Part shown: positions 1 to 7,548 of the stretch, in pieces
How positions within the stretch are numbered: position 1 is the stretch's first letter
How the letters are laid out: each line of letters opens with the position of its first letter
Assembly (NCBI GenBank): GCA_964495085.1
Contig: CAZBUK010000052.1
Location: 1-26,264, forward strand
Length of the DNA stretch: 26,264 nucleotides
Direction of reading: 5' to 3'
DNA from: CAZBUK01 sp964495085
Lineage (GTDB): Bacteria > Bacteroidota > Ignavibacteria > T3Sed10-11
Program-made: the position numbers and the translations under genes
The notes under the pieces: generated by a model
The model's input: only the letters and a program-made list of their open reading frames with translations
What the model was told of the DNA's origin: nothing
Database searches by the model: none

Positions 1-66
1 GTTCGGTGTTTCCAGGATTAATACACCTGTTACCAACCACCATTCCACTAAATATATATTCTGAAT

Positions 67-1176
67 ATGAACACTTCACAGATCAGACGGATCGCAATAA
101 CGACAGGCGGAGGAGACGCCCCCGGCCTGAATGCCGTGATTCGGGCTGTGGTACTCTGCGCTCTGAACAGAGGATGGGAATGCTTCGGCATACGCGATGG
201 ATATAATGGATACCTCGATCCCGAATCGTATCCCGACGGTCCGCTCATTCCGTTATATGAAAAATCGGTTCGGGGCATTACACATCTCGGCGGTACCATC
301 ATCGGAACGACCAACAGGGGTAATCCATTGCAGTATCCGGTCAAACGGGAAGACGGATCGATCCGCGAAGAGAACCGCCTCGGGGAGCTCGTTGCGCATC
401 TCAGAGAAAGCCGTATTGACGCCCTCATCTCTGTCGGGGGCGACAGCTCGCTCGCAATCGCACATGAGCTTTCAATGCAAGGTATACGGGTGATCGGCGT
501 GCCGAAGACGATCGATAACGATCTGGAGAAGACGGTGATCACGTTTGGATTCGATACCGCACTCTCATTCGCAACTGCCTGCATCGACCGCCTCCATTCC
601 ACAGCGGAAGCTCACCAGAGGGTTTTAGTCGTGGAAGTTATGGGAAGATATGCGGGGTGGATCGCTCTGCATTCGGGGATAGCGGGAACTGCCGACGTGA
701 TCCTCATTCCTGAGATACCCTACGACATTGAAAGCATTGTGAATAAAATCCAGGCGCGGGAACGCATGGGCAGAAAGTTTTCACTGATCGTTACTGCCGA
801 AGGAGCTAAGCCGCGCGGGGGTAGCCACACGGTACTGGAGAAGGAAATCGGTCGTCAGGAACGGCTCGGCGGTATCGGCGAGACGGTTGCACGCGAGATC
901 CAGGTATTGACCGGAAAGGAAACCCGAGCCGTCGTTCTGGGGCATTTGCTGCGCGGCGGATCCCCCACTCCATTCGACCGGCTCCTTTGTCTCCGATTCG
1001 GCGCTGCAGCTGTACGGGGACTCGTAGAAGGTTATTCGGATGTTATGGTTGCGCTCGACCCGCCGCTGGTTAAGTACGTACCACTCGTTCAAGTTGCGCG
1101 AAGAATAAAAACCGTACCCCTCGACTCCGATACCATGCTTACCGCCCGCGAGTTGGGGGTTTCATTCGGAGACTGA
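67..1176 (+). CDS. pfkA: 6-phosphofructokinase, group III (mixed-substrate) type
   Basis: Cytosolic glycolytic enzyme that phosphorylates fructose 6-phosphate to fructose 1,6-bisphosphate. The 369-residue protein has the family motifs in order: GGGDAPGLN at residues 14-22 (nucleotide loop), GGDSS at 124-128, PKTIDND at 146-152 with the catalytic aspartate D150, and the sugar-phosphate motif MGR at 192-194. The numbering is offset from E. coli PfkA by a constant 23. The lysine in PKTIDND (E. coli position 124) is typical of group III and PPi-type enzymes; ATP-specific PfkA has glycine there. Position 104 is serine (S127), whereas ATP enzymes have Gly and PPi enzymes have Asp, so the phosphoryl donor cannot be read from the sequence. 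No clear Shine-Dalgarno precedes the ATG. The gene converges on the RidA-like gene, with 23 bases between them. Confidence 0.95.
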   Translation: MNTSQIRRIAITTGGGDAPGLNAVIRAVVLCALNRGWECFGIRDGYNGYLDPESYPDGPLIPLYEKSVRGITHLGGTIIGTTNRGNPLQYPVKREDGSIREENRLGELVAHLRESRIDALISVGGDSSLAIAHELSMQGIRVIGVPKTIDNDLEKTVITFGFDTALSFATACIDRLHSTAEAHQRVLVVEVMGRYAGWIALHSGIAGTADVILIPEIPYDIESIVNKIQARERMGRKFSLIVTAEGAKPRGGSHTVLEKEIGRQERLGGIGETVAREIQVLTGKETRAVVLGHLLRGGSPTPFDRLLCLRFGAAAVRGLVEGYSDVMVALDPPLVKYVPLVQVARRIKTVPLDSDTMLTARELGVSFGD

Positions 1177-1199
1177 AGTTCGGCGCCGGGACATCAAAC

Positions 1200-1658
1200 T
1201 TAGCGTTTAACCGCAATCGCCATTATGGAGATCTGAGCGCCGCGGGGAAGCCTGGCGACCTCTGCGAGCTGCACGGCAGGATACGGCTCTTCAAAAAATT
1301 CATGTAATAGACTCTGTATGGTTTCGAAGTCATTGATGTTCGTCAGGTAAATTTCCAGCCGCACTACATCGCTCGCCGAAAAATCTGCCGCCCTGAGAAT
1401 CTCACCGATATTCTGTATGACTTGTCTCGTCTCTGAGAGAATCCCGCCGGGTACAAGCTGTCCCCGCTGCGAATCTACGCCGATCTGACCCGATACATAG
1501 AGTGTATTCTCTGCGAGTAACGCCTGTGATCCGAAACCTGCGGTGTCGGGAGCGCGGTTCGTGCTCACCGTGACTCGTTCCGGGTCGACGGACGTGCATC
1601 CGAGAAGATTCCAGATAAGGAAGCCGCACATGATAACTGAGATTCGATGGTGGTTCAT
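1200..1658 (-). CDS. RidA-like (YjgF/YER057c/UK114) predicted lipoprotein lacking the catalytic Arg
   Basis: A 152-residue protein. It opens with a lipoprotein signal (positively charged start, hydrophobic stretch, lipobox LLGC at residues 18-21), so it is probably exported and lipid-anchored at C21. Residues 28-152 form a single RidA domain ending EVARLPRGAQISIMAIAVKR. RidA normally hydrolyses reactive enamine/imine intermediates in the cytosol. The E. coli Arg105 that binds the substrate carboxylate is valine here (V129), and Glu120 aligns with S144, so the classical deaminase reaction is doubtful. An upstream in-frame ATG at 1808 would add 50 residues. I chose 1658 because it has a GGAG five bases upstream and puts the signal sequence at the N-terminus. 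The family assignment is secure, but the substrate is unknown. Confidence 0.85.
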   Translation of the reverse strand: MNHHRISVIMCGFLIWNLLGCTSVDPERVTVSTNRAPDTAGFGSQALLAENTLYVSGQIGVDSQRGQLVPGGILSETRQVIQNIGEILRAADFSASDVVRLEIYLTNINDFETIQSLLHEFFEEPYPAVQLAEVARLPRGAQISIMAIAVKR

Positions 1659-1958
1659 GGATGCTCCACGGAAAGTGATGACAGGCTGCCGGGGTCTCTC
1701 CCCAGCCAAAGGTAAAAATACGTAATTATGGAGAAAATAGCCATATTTAAACCTTTGGATCGCAAATATCATGGGATATATTTTTCCCAAAATATTTTTC
1801 CAAAACACTTGATTAATGTTTTCTAATAATTATATTATACCCTACTTTTGGTTGCTATCAAAATAATGGCGAGCGAACGATGGGAGGACCACGACAATCA
1901 AAAGGGGAGCGGTTGCGTACATTGAACCGTCAGATTCGGCAATATACGGAGGTCGTGT
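1659..1958. other. Divergent intergenic region between the RidA-like and GlsB-like genes
   Basis: About 300 bases with no supported gene. The centre (about 1725-1860) is very AT-rich and probably carries promoters for both flanking genes. A short GC-rich inverted repeat (GGGG-TCTCT-CCCC) lies near 1694-1706. Open frames running through this region in both directions are extensions of, or shadows from, the flanking genes. Confidence 0.5.
1809..1838 (+). promoter_or_regulatory. Candidate sigma70-like promoter for the GlsB-like gene
   Basis: TTGATT at 1809-1814 and TATTAT at 1833-1838, 18 bases apart, in AT-rich DNA. An alternative -10, TATATT, at 1831-1836 gives a spacer of 16. This would place transcription about 115 bases before the start codon. 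Pattern match only. Confidence 0.35.
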
Positions 1959-2231
1959 ATGACGTTTTTCGATTTCGTGATTCTAGTGGTCATCGTAGCA
2001 ATATGCATTTCACTCGGTCAGGCTATTATCGGATTCCGCAAACGTGGTATTATTGGCTCCACAGCGCTGGGACTTTTCGGAGCATATCTGGGGATTACTT
2101 TGGCACGGCTACTGGAATTACCGGACTTATTCACAGTACAGGTGGGTCCGGAAGTGGTTCCGATCTTCTGGTCCATTATGGGTTCCGGTATTTTTCTGAT
2201 CTTCATCAATATATTTCTCAGACGGATCTGA
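1959..2231 (+). CDS. Small GlsB/YeaQ/YmgE-like (transglycosylase-associated) membrane protein
   Basis: A 90-residue, very hydrophobic protein with three predicted membrane segments at about residues 4-24, 31-53 and 64-87. The glycine-rich second segment (GIIGSTALGLFGAYLG) resembles the transglycosylase-associated/GlsB family of small inner-membrane proteins, whose members are 80-90 residues long and often linked to stress; their biochemical role is unclear. The start is well supported by GGAGGT at 1948-1953, five bases before the ATG. A longer open frame beginning at 1880 overlaps it in another frame but lacks hydrophobic structure and is rejected. The family assignment rests on length, topology and the glycine pattern, so it is tentative. 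That this is a real gene is fairly certain. Confidence 0.7.
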   Translation: MTFFDFVILVVIVAICISLGQAIIGFRKRGIIGSTALGLFGAYLGITLARLLELPDLFTVQVGPEVVPIFWSIMGSGIFLIFINIFLRRI

Positions 2232-2302
2232 CGGTTTAGATCGGTTCGTCAAATCATCGGATAGCGGGGGGCATGCATGTGCTGCGTATGAAAGTCGCGG
2301 CC

Positions 2303-4879
2303 CTAGAATGATTTCCCGAAGAAGAGCGCGTTGAGAAATAACCGGTTCGTTCCATACCAGAAAGATCTGAAATTGGGATTATCCGCAAAGAGTACGATGT
2401 GTCCCTCTCCACTTTTCTGAGCAATTATCGCCGCAGATCCTCTTAGTTCGTTCAGTCTTCTATCGGATAAATAGCCGCTCAAGACCGGATCATCTGTATA
2501 ACGGGCTACGTTCTCACCGGATTTTGGTGATAATTCGAATCGCACCTCATGATTTCTGAATATCGGAATGAGCACGTCAAAACCGTATCCGACCGGATGA
2601 GTATGATCAAGCACCGCCTCGAATATCACCCCTCCCACTCGGTGCGCTCCGCGTATTGAACGAATAGATTCATACGGAACGGCAAGTGAATCTACGTCGG
2701 TTCCGGAAACGCTCCCTTCGGCGATTTGATTTTCTATGATAAATCGCGATGCGTTTTTTGTCGCTATCAGCAATCCCCCCTTCCCGACCATATCCTTGAT
2801 ATTTTGTATCTGTTGGTGTCCGAGTCCGGAATAGTTACCGTGTACCAGTATGAGCGTATTATATTTGTTCAAATTTACTTGAGATAACCGGTCGATATCT
2901 ATTAACGCTAATGGCATTTGGAATCTTTCATTTAATAAATACCATACCTCCCCGGCCTCGCCTGCCGATACTCCCCGGCCGACCACCAAGGCAATCTCCG
3001 GTTTCTCAAGAACGCTTATCGCCGGACTTCCCAGATCCGGCCCGGCGAGGGAGCGGCCTGAGTTGATCGGGTATAACTTAATTCTTTCTTCGAGAGCAAG
3101 ATCCGCAACGGCCGCATGGATCCGGTTTTCATCGATACCGGATTGTTTTACCGGAATAATGACCGCGCCGCGATCGAGACTAACGATCTGCCCATCCGCG
3201 GTCATGAGGCTGAGCGGCCGGGACGAAACATAAGTTCTGATCTCCTGGTTCTGTATTCTGAAGAGCGTCCTCGGTGCGAAGAAATCGTTCCAATCCAAAA
3301 CATATGCATACCGAGCTGCAGTGAAAGGGACGGACCGGGAAGGTGTCGGAGAATCTGGCAATTCTGCGCCCAAGAGACCGCCGGGATGACGCATATATTC
3401 CAGACAATCAAGACCGAAGGCAAGCGGAAGGGTCCAGGTTGAAACATCGTAAAATATCGAGTCCGCAAATTCGGTCATACGCCCGAGAGATGCAAGGATT
3501 AATCGTGCCTCCGCCTGATCGACGGGTATTACCACGGCTTCCCCGGCAGCATATCGTTTACCTCTCATCTCAATATTTTCTTTCAATGCATAGACCTTTA
3601 TGCGATGCCGCTGCAGTAGTCGGGCAAATTCGTGGAGACGGGCCTGATCACCCCTTCCGTCTATAATAAATGCCTTGACGGGTGAACGGGATGCGACATG
3701 GTTGGAACTCCTGTAAAAATCTAATTGGTTTTTCAACAGATCGATTCGTATTGTTTGTACGGCAGAGAGCGTAGAGACCGATGTGGTAAATTGGTGGTAT
3801 ATCGCATCGCTGAAATGGAGAATCCCATGATCCGTTTCACGCATTAAAGCCCGTGAGGATGCCTGCTCGAAGAGAATTCCGATCGAGCCGGTTACCATCG
3901 GATAGGTCGATCCCTTGCCGATATAAAAATCATCAAATATTTCATTCGAAAAATAGAGTACTCCGCTTTCATCGAGAGCGGAAGCATGATAGCTCCCTAT
4001 CCTGTTCAGCAAACCGATTGAACCGGCGGGGATCTGCGGATTATATCTGGACGATACCCCAGGTTGAAAAAAATAGGTATCATTGCTTCCCATCTCGTGA
4101 AAATCGGCAACGATCTGAGGGCGCCATTCGTTATAGAGCTGCATTCTGGCGCGTGATTCCGGATGTTGAAGCGGCAGCCAATCCCTGTTGAGATCGAACC
4201 AGTAGTAATTTGTTCGTCCCCCCGGCCATGGCTCGTTGTGTTCCCTGCCATGAGGATCGCCGGTCGGTACGCTTCCGCGGTTTGAGTTAACCCAGTGGAC
4301 ATGCCGCAAATGACCGTCGGGATTCAGACTGGGAATAAGCAGAATTACCGCTTCCGTCAGAAGAGATTCTATAAATTCGCTTTCACCTGCTGCCAGATGA
4401 TATAAGAGAAGCATCGCCGCTTCGAAACTGCTCGCCTCGTTACCATGAACGCCATATCCCATCCAGACTACCGCGGGCATCTCTGAGAGGTCCTGTTCGA
4501 CCAAGGTATTCGACCCGCTGGAGAGGAGAAGATTTCTGAGCCGGATTTCTTCCAAACGCTTGAAATTTTCCGGTGATGTTATCAACGCATGTATGAGCGG
4601 CTTGTCATCATGAGTGGTCCCATGTACGCCGACTTGTACGCGGTCGCTTCTCCCGGCTACTTCCTCAAAATATCTGACAATGAGATGCGGATATGTATGC
4701 TTGGTTCCCAGCCGATACCCTAAGATTTCATCCGGTACCGGAACCGCCGGATTATAAGCATCCGACAGAAGAGCCGGCCGGTCTCCGAAAAGCGGAAGAA
4801 CCTGCGAGCAGACGGGTTGAACATACATGCAGGAGATAAGGATAATACATTGATATAAAAATGATTTTACGGATTTCAT
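2303..4879 (-). CDS. Secreted M14-family zinc carboxypeptidase with C-terminal amidotransferase-like domain
   Basis: A large 858-residue exported peptidase. A signal peptide covers residues 1-25 (cleavage after VCS). The M14 catalytic domain spans about residues 50-360 and keeps the full active site: zinc ligands H145 and E148 in GVHGNE and H261 in DFHEMG, the substrate-binding NRDW at 231-234, and the catalytic glutamate E338 in ILFEQ. It should hydrolyse peptides or peptide-like substrates in the periplasm or outside the cell. The C-terminal region (627-858) looks like a class I glutamine amidotransferase-type fold but contains no cysteine, so it is probably structural or ligand-binding. 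The gene stands alone: 112 bases separate its start from the 2H phosphoesterase gene upstream. A GGAG lies 11 bases before the ATG, in the loop of a small inverted repeat. Confidence 0.88.
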   Translation of the reverse strand: MKSVKSFLYQCIILISCMYVQPVCSQVLPLFGDRPALLSDAYNPAVPVPDEILGYRLGTKHTYPHLIVRYFEEVAGRSDRVQVGVHGTTHDDKPLIHALITSPENFKRLEEIRLRNLLLSSGSNTLVEQDLSEMPAVVWMGYGVHGNEASSFEAAMLLLYHLAAGESEFIESLLTEAVILLIPSLNPDGHLRHVHWVNSNRGSVPTGDPHGREHNEPWPGGRTNYYWFDLNRDWLPLQHPESRARMQLYNEWRPQIVADFHEMGSNDTYFFQPGVSSRYNPQIPAGSIGLLNRIGSYHASALDESGVLYFSNEIFDDFYIGKGSTYPMVTGSIGILFEQASSRALMRETDHGILHFSDAIYHQFTTSVSTLSAVQTIRIDLLKNQLDFYRSSNHVASRSPVKAFIIDGRGDQARLHEFARLLQRHRIKVYALKENIEMRGKRYAAGEAVVIPVDQAEARLILASLGRMTEFADSIFYDVSTWTLPLAFGLDCLEYMRHPGGLLGAELPDSPTPSRSVPFTAARYAYVLDWNDFFAPRTLFRIQNQEIRTYVSSRPLSLMTADGQIVSLDRGAVIIPVKQSGIDENRIHAAVADLALEERIKLYPINSGRSLAGPDLGSPAISVLEKPEIALVVGRGVSAGEAGEVWYLLNERFQMPLALIDIDRLSQVNLNKYNTLILVHGNYSGLGHQQIQNIKDMVGKGGLLIATKNASRFIIENQIAEGSVSGTDVDSLAVPYESIRSIRGAHRVGGVIFEAVLDHTHPVGYGFDVLIPIFRNHEVRFELSPKSGENVARYTDDPVLSGYLSDRRLNELRGSAAIIAQKSGEGHIVLFADNPNFRSFWYGTNRLFLNALFFGKSF

Positions 4880-4882
4880 GAA

Positions 4883-4902
4883 ACTAATTTCTCCGGATTA
4901 GT
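4883..4902 (-). promoter_or_regulatory. Small hairpin presenting the Shine-Dalgarno of the M14 peptidase gene
   Basis: ACTAAT (4883-4888) and ATTAGT (4897-4902) form a perfect 6-bp inverted repeat with an 8-base loop. On the minus-strand RNA the loop reads CCGGAGAA, so the GGAG ribosome-binding site is in the loop. The GGAG-to-ATG distance of 11 bases is long in linear form. Hairpin formation would change its accessibility. Weak but specific observation. Confidence 0.3.
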
Positions 4903-4991
4903 CTGCATCGCAATGTATTGAACATTAAAAAAATTCATTCTTGATCAGAGGTAAGCGCGATGAGATGTCATTCGTCCTGCCGGGGCGTTCT

Positions 4992-5597
4992 TCAAGAGAA
5001 TGGATAATCGAGTAATTTTTTACGGCATGTGCAGTAATTTCCAAGTTGGAATAGCGCCAGAGAGACCGGTTGCGATCGACCGGGAGCGATCTCCCGGGTC
5101 ATCTTCAGTATGCCGGTTCCTAACGTTATATGGGGGTTGAATTTTGAATAGGCAGAGTTGACCGCATATCTATTGAGCCAGAATAGCGTAATTTCTTCCG
5201 GTGGAGGATCCGGGTAGAAATTTTCCATCGATGCATCGCTTGTAAAATATGCCTCCGCGAGCTGCATAGCTTGCACATGGTACTCATAGAGCAGAGCCGT
5301 CTTCTCCAGGAGAAGCGTCGAGATAGTCTCAGCCTCCGTTGCCTCGACCGTCTCGACCGCGGTAATGTGCAGCTCCGGAACATTAAGTTGACGGATCATC
5401 TCCTTTAAACCCTCCGCTATTCGTTCTATATTTCCCATATTCAAGACGCCCATCGCGAGCGAAACGTGCGGGAGGCATGTATCGTTGTCGAGTATGATCT
5501 TCTGTTCCGCAGACTCAAGCGATCTGTTCAGCGATATCGCTGATTCCGAGACTGATTTGTCCGGGATGAGCACAATATCAACGGCAAGCTTATTCAT
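4992..5597 (-). CDS. 2H phosphoesterase (LigT / 2'-5' RNA ligase superfamily)
   Basis: A 201-residue cytosolic protein with the two signature motifs of the 2H superfamily: PHVSL with H44 and S46, and PHITLG with H156 and T158. Their spacing (about 112 residues) suits the bilobal fold in which both histidines face one active site. Family members hydrolyse or form 2',5' or cyclic phosphodiester bonds in RNA ends, ADP-ribose cyclic phosphate or cyclic oligonucleotides; the substrate here is unknown. The start codon overlaps the stop of the membrane HEGGH gene by four bases (ATGA), a sign of translational coupling, so the two products are probably made together. It is the last gene of a three-gene cassette. 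The fold assignment is good, the function is open. Confidence 0.8.
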   Translation of the reverse strand: MNKLAVDIVLIPDKSVSESAISLNRSLESAEQKIILDNDTCLPHVSLAMGVLNMGNIERIAEGLKEMIRQLNVPELHITAVETVEATEAETISTLLLEKTALLYEYHVQAMQLAEAYFTSDASMENFYPDPPPEEITLFWLNRYAVNSAYSKFNPHITLGTGILKMTREIAPGRSQPVSLALFQLGNYCTCRKKLLDYPFS

Positions 5598-6112
5598 TGA
5601 TCCCTTTCCCTGTCTGTCATAAACAACGGCAATACAAGCAAATATATAAAAATGAGAATTGCAACGCCATAGAATATATAGCCGATGACATAATCATATT
5701 GTAATATTCCGAGCGAGCTGAGCATATAATGCCAGTCGTGTACCGAACCGCGGCCGCCGAGGAGAGGTAATTTCCGTACCTGCGCATCCGCGGCATAGAC
5801 GCTGACATTAATAAAATTCTGGCCGAGCCATAATAATCCGAATTGAATACCCGTTCTATATCCGTTGACATAGAAATAAAGGACGACGAGGCCCGGGATA
5901 AGGATTTGCATGATCGTTCCCCCCGCGATGTAAATAAACCGCGGAAAGAAATAGAATATTCCGTGCCCTCCTTCATGAATAATAAGATTAAAGTTATCGA
6001 TGAGCAGGTATTCGAAACGATTCAGGATCAGGTAGAGACATATCGGTGCCAGTATCACAGACGGGAACCATCTCCTATATTTCCTGAGGATTGATTTCCC
6101 GGAACCATTCAT
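5594..6112 (-). CDS. Integral membrane protein with HEGGH zinc-metalloprotease motif (M50-like)
   Basis: A 172-residue membrane protein. Predicted hydrophobic segments lie at about residues 17-34, 60-82, 88-105 and 140-165. HEGGH at 46-50 is an HExxH zinc motif at the start of a hydrophobic stretch, followed by GGTIMQILIP at 64-73, which resembles the second conserved region of intramembrane M50-type proteases. Further conserved-looking elements are YAADA (106-110, D109 a possible ligand) and GGRGSVHDWHYML (119-131). I recognise the general pattern from uncharacterised bacterial proteins annotated as M50-like, but no substrate is known. It is preceded by a kinase-fold gene 10 bases away and overlaps the 2H phosphoesterase gene by four bases. 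Possible roles are intramembrane proteolysis or a non-proteolytic metal site; the sequence does not decide. Confidence 0.7.
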   Translation of the reverse strand: MNGSGKSILRKYRRWFPSVILAPICLYLILNRFEYLLIDNFNLIIHEGGHGIFYFFPRFIYIAGGTIMQILIPGLVVLYFYVNGYRTGIQFGLLWLGQNFINVSVYAADAQVRKLPLLGGRGSVHDWHYMLSSLGILQYDYVIGYIFYGVAILIFIYLLVLPLFMTDRERDQ

Positions 6113-6122
6113 ACCGGTGAAC

Positions 6123-7223
6123 CTATACTGATACCTGAATCGGATGAATATTCAATCCGGTTTCGCGGTTAAAATAGCCGATCGAGTGTTTTGCCAAACG
6201 CATGTGCTCGATTCTGTTTCCCGGCAATTGTTTCCGGAAAATACATGAATCGGCCCCGCTTTGCTCGATAACCGTGATAACCGTATCGATGCACCAGAGT
6301 AATTCGTAATACCTGATCTCGTGGCGGTCGATCGGTGAATAATTCCCGTAATATTTCAGGAAAAGGTTTGCTTGATGAAGATTTACTCCTCTTTCGAACC
6401 CCGATACATACCGGAGTATTCCAGGTATCATCCATTTGAGTATGGCATATGTTCTTCCGACATCGTACATCCTATCGCCCAGGACAACTGAATTGATCGA
6501 CCAGTTCAAAATGCCGTTAATCAAACCCCGATGGGAGAGAAGATATTGGGGATGGAGATCTCCGTGACAGATAACAGGAGCCGACCCGGAACCCGGAAGA
6601 TGAGATATAAACCACATTATCGCCGGTTCGAGCATGACGCTTCGTGCGGTTTGCACTCGCCTGTACATCTGGTAAAGTCTCCCGTTCACACTGATATGTT
6701 CCAACGGAAATCTTATATCGCGTAATTCGCGTGTGAAATCATCGAGCGGTACGCTGTGGAGGGTGCCTAACGCAGAAGCGAGCAGGTGCGGTAAGAGCGA
6801 TCTCCCGCGTGCGAGCTGGCGTACTGACTTGTATTTGTTGCGATTGACGAGCAAACCGGGATCGAAGACCGGTTCCCCCTTCAATTCGTCCATAACCGTA
6901 AAGGGTTTTCCGAGCACCGACGTATCGGGTTCTGAGAAATGAATTTTAGCCACCGGCAGACCGACGCCGAATAAAATATTCTGTACTGTCGTTTCGAACG
7001 GAATCCTGACCGGGAGATCGGTGTCATCGTACAATTTCAGGATGAGAAAATGTGCGAGCTCTTTTGGACCGCCGAACAGCCTGAACCGATACGTCGTGCC
7101 GCCATCGCACGATTGAACTTCAGACGGCGGCAGCATATAATCAAGATCTGAGAGTCCGAGTTCCCTCGAGAGGTAGCCGAGGAGCTTGCCTGCGAGAGAC
7201 TTATTCTGATCGAATGAGTACAT
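6123..7223 (-). CDS. Aminoglycoside-phosphotransferase-fold protein with altered catalytic residues
   Basis: A 366-residue protein of the APH/choline kinase superfamily (numbered here from a GTG two codons further upstream). A candidate ATP-binding lysine is K65 in LILKLY. The catalytic-loop motif reads CHGDLHPQYLL at 221-231, with H222 and D224 intact. The asparagine that normally binds metal (HGDxHxxN) is Y229 (TAT), and the metal-binding aspartate of the following segment (usually IDW) is N242 (AAC) in ILNWS. Two of the three key metal-site residues are therefore missing, suggesting a pseudokinase or an unusual enzyme. The start is either ATG at 7223 or GTG at 7229, and neither has a clear Shine-Dalgarno. 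It is the first gene of the cassette with the HEGGH membrane protein (10-base gap) and the 2H phosphoesterase. Confidence 0.8.
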   Translation of the reverse strand: MYSFDQNKSLAGKLLGYLSRELGLSDLDYMLPPSEVQSCDGGTTYRFRLFGGPKELAHFLILKLYDDTDLPVRIPFETTVQNILFGVGLPVAKIHFSEPDTSVLGKPFTVMDELKGEPVFDPGLLVNRNKYKSVRQLARGRSLLPHLLASALGTLHSVPLDDFTRELRDIRFPLEHISVNGRLYQMYRRVQTARSVMLEPAIMWFISHLPGSGSAPVICHGDLHPQYLLSHRGLINGILNWSINSVVLGDRMYDVGRTYAILKWMIPGILRYVSGFERGVNLHQANLFLKYYGNYSPIDRHEIRYYELLWCIDTVITVIEQSGADSCIFRKQLPGNRIEHMRLAKHSIGYFNRETGLNIHPIQVSV

Positions 7224-7229
7224 AACCAC

Positions 7230-7548
7230 GTATGTTCAGGTGGAAAAACTTATAATACGAGAGCCATTATCTGATGAATAAGCGTCTTTTCCGGGAGACC
7301 GATACGCAATGTATATAATTGATTTGCGATATCAGGTAATTTTTTAATAGATTTAATATAGTAGCTAAAGTTTTCTATTTATTCAACGTACCAGAACACC
7401 CGAAACCAGTGATAATTGAATGATGCCAAATTCTTGCGTATATTATAAATCTCAACTTTGAGGAACATCCCAAATAAGAACTTATCGGCGCGGGAACGGC
7501 AGGGGTGGCCACGTACTCTTAACCAATGACTACAATGAGGTAATATAA
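7230..7548. other. Divergent intergenic region between the kinase-fold cassette and pckA
   Basis: About 320 AT-rich bases with no supported gene. It must carry the promoter of pckA to the right, and probably that of the kinase-fold cassette to the left. I see a candidate pckA promoter (listed separately) and no recognisable riboswitch, tRNA or repeat. The last 60 bases before pckA are GC-richer and may form leader structure. Confidence 0.5.
7416..7444 (+). promoter_or_regulatory. Candidate sigma70-like promoter for pckA
   Basis: TTGAAT at 7416-7421 and TATATT at 7439-7444 are separated by 17 bases, giving a leader of about 97 bases before the pckA start codon. Pattern match only. It is the best of several AT-rich possibilities in this region. 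Confidence 0.4.

Noticed and set aside
1659..1808. A 50-codon N-terminal extension of the RidA-like protein
   Set aside because: It would bury the lipoprotein signal inside the protein and lacks the ribosome-binding site found at 1658.
1880..2239. A 119-codon frame overlapping the GlsB-like gene
   Set aside because: The competing 90-codon frame has a strong GGAGGT and a coherent three-helix membrane pattern; this one is polar and patternless.
7416..7548. Possible riboswitch in the pckA leader
   Set aside because: The GC-rich end of the leader suggests some structure, but I cannot match any known riboswitch core.
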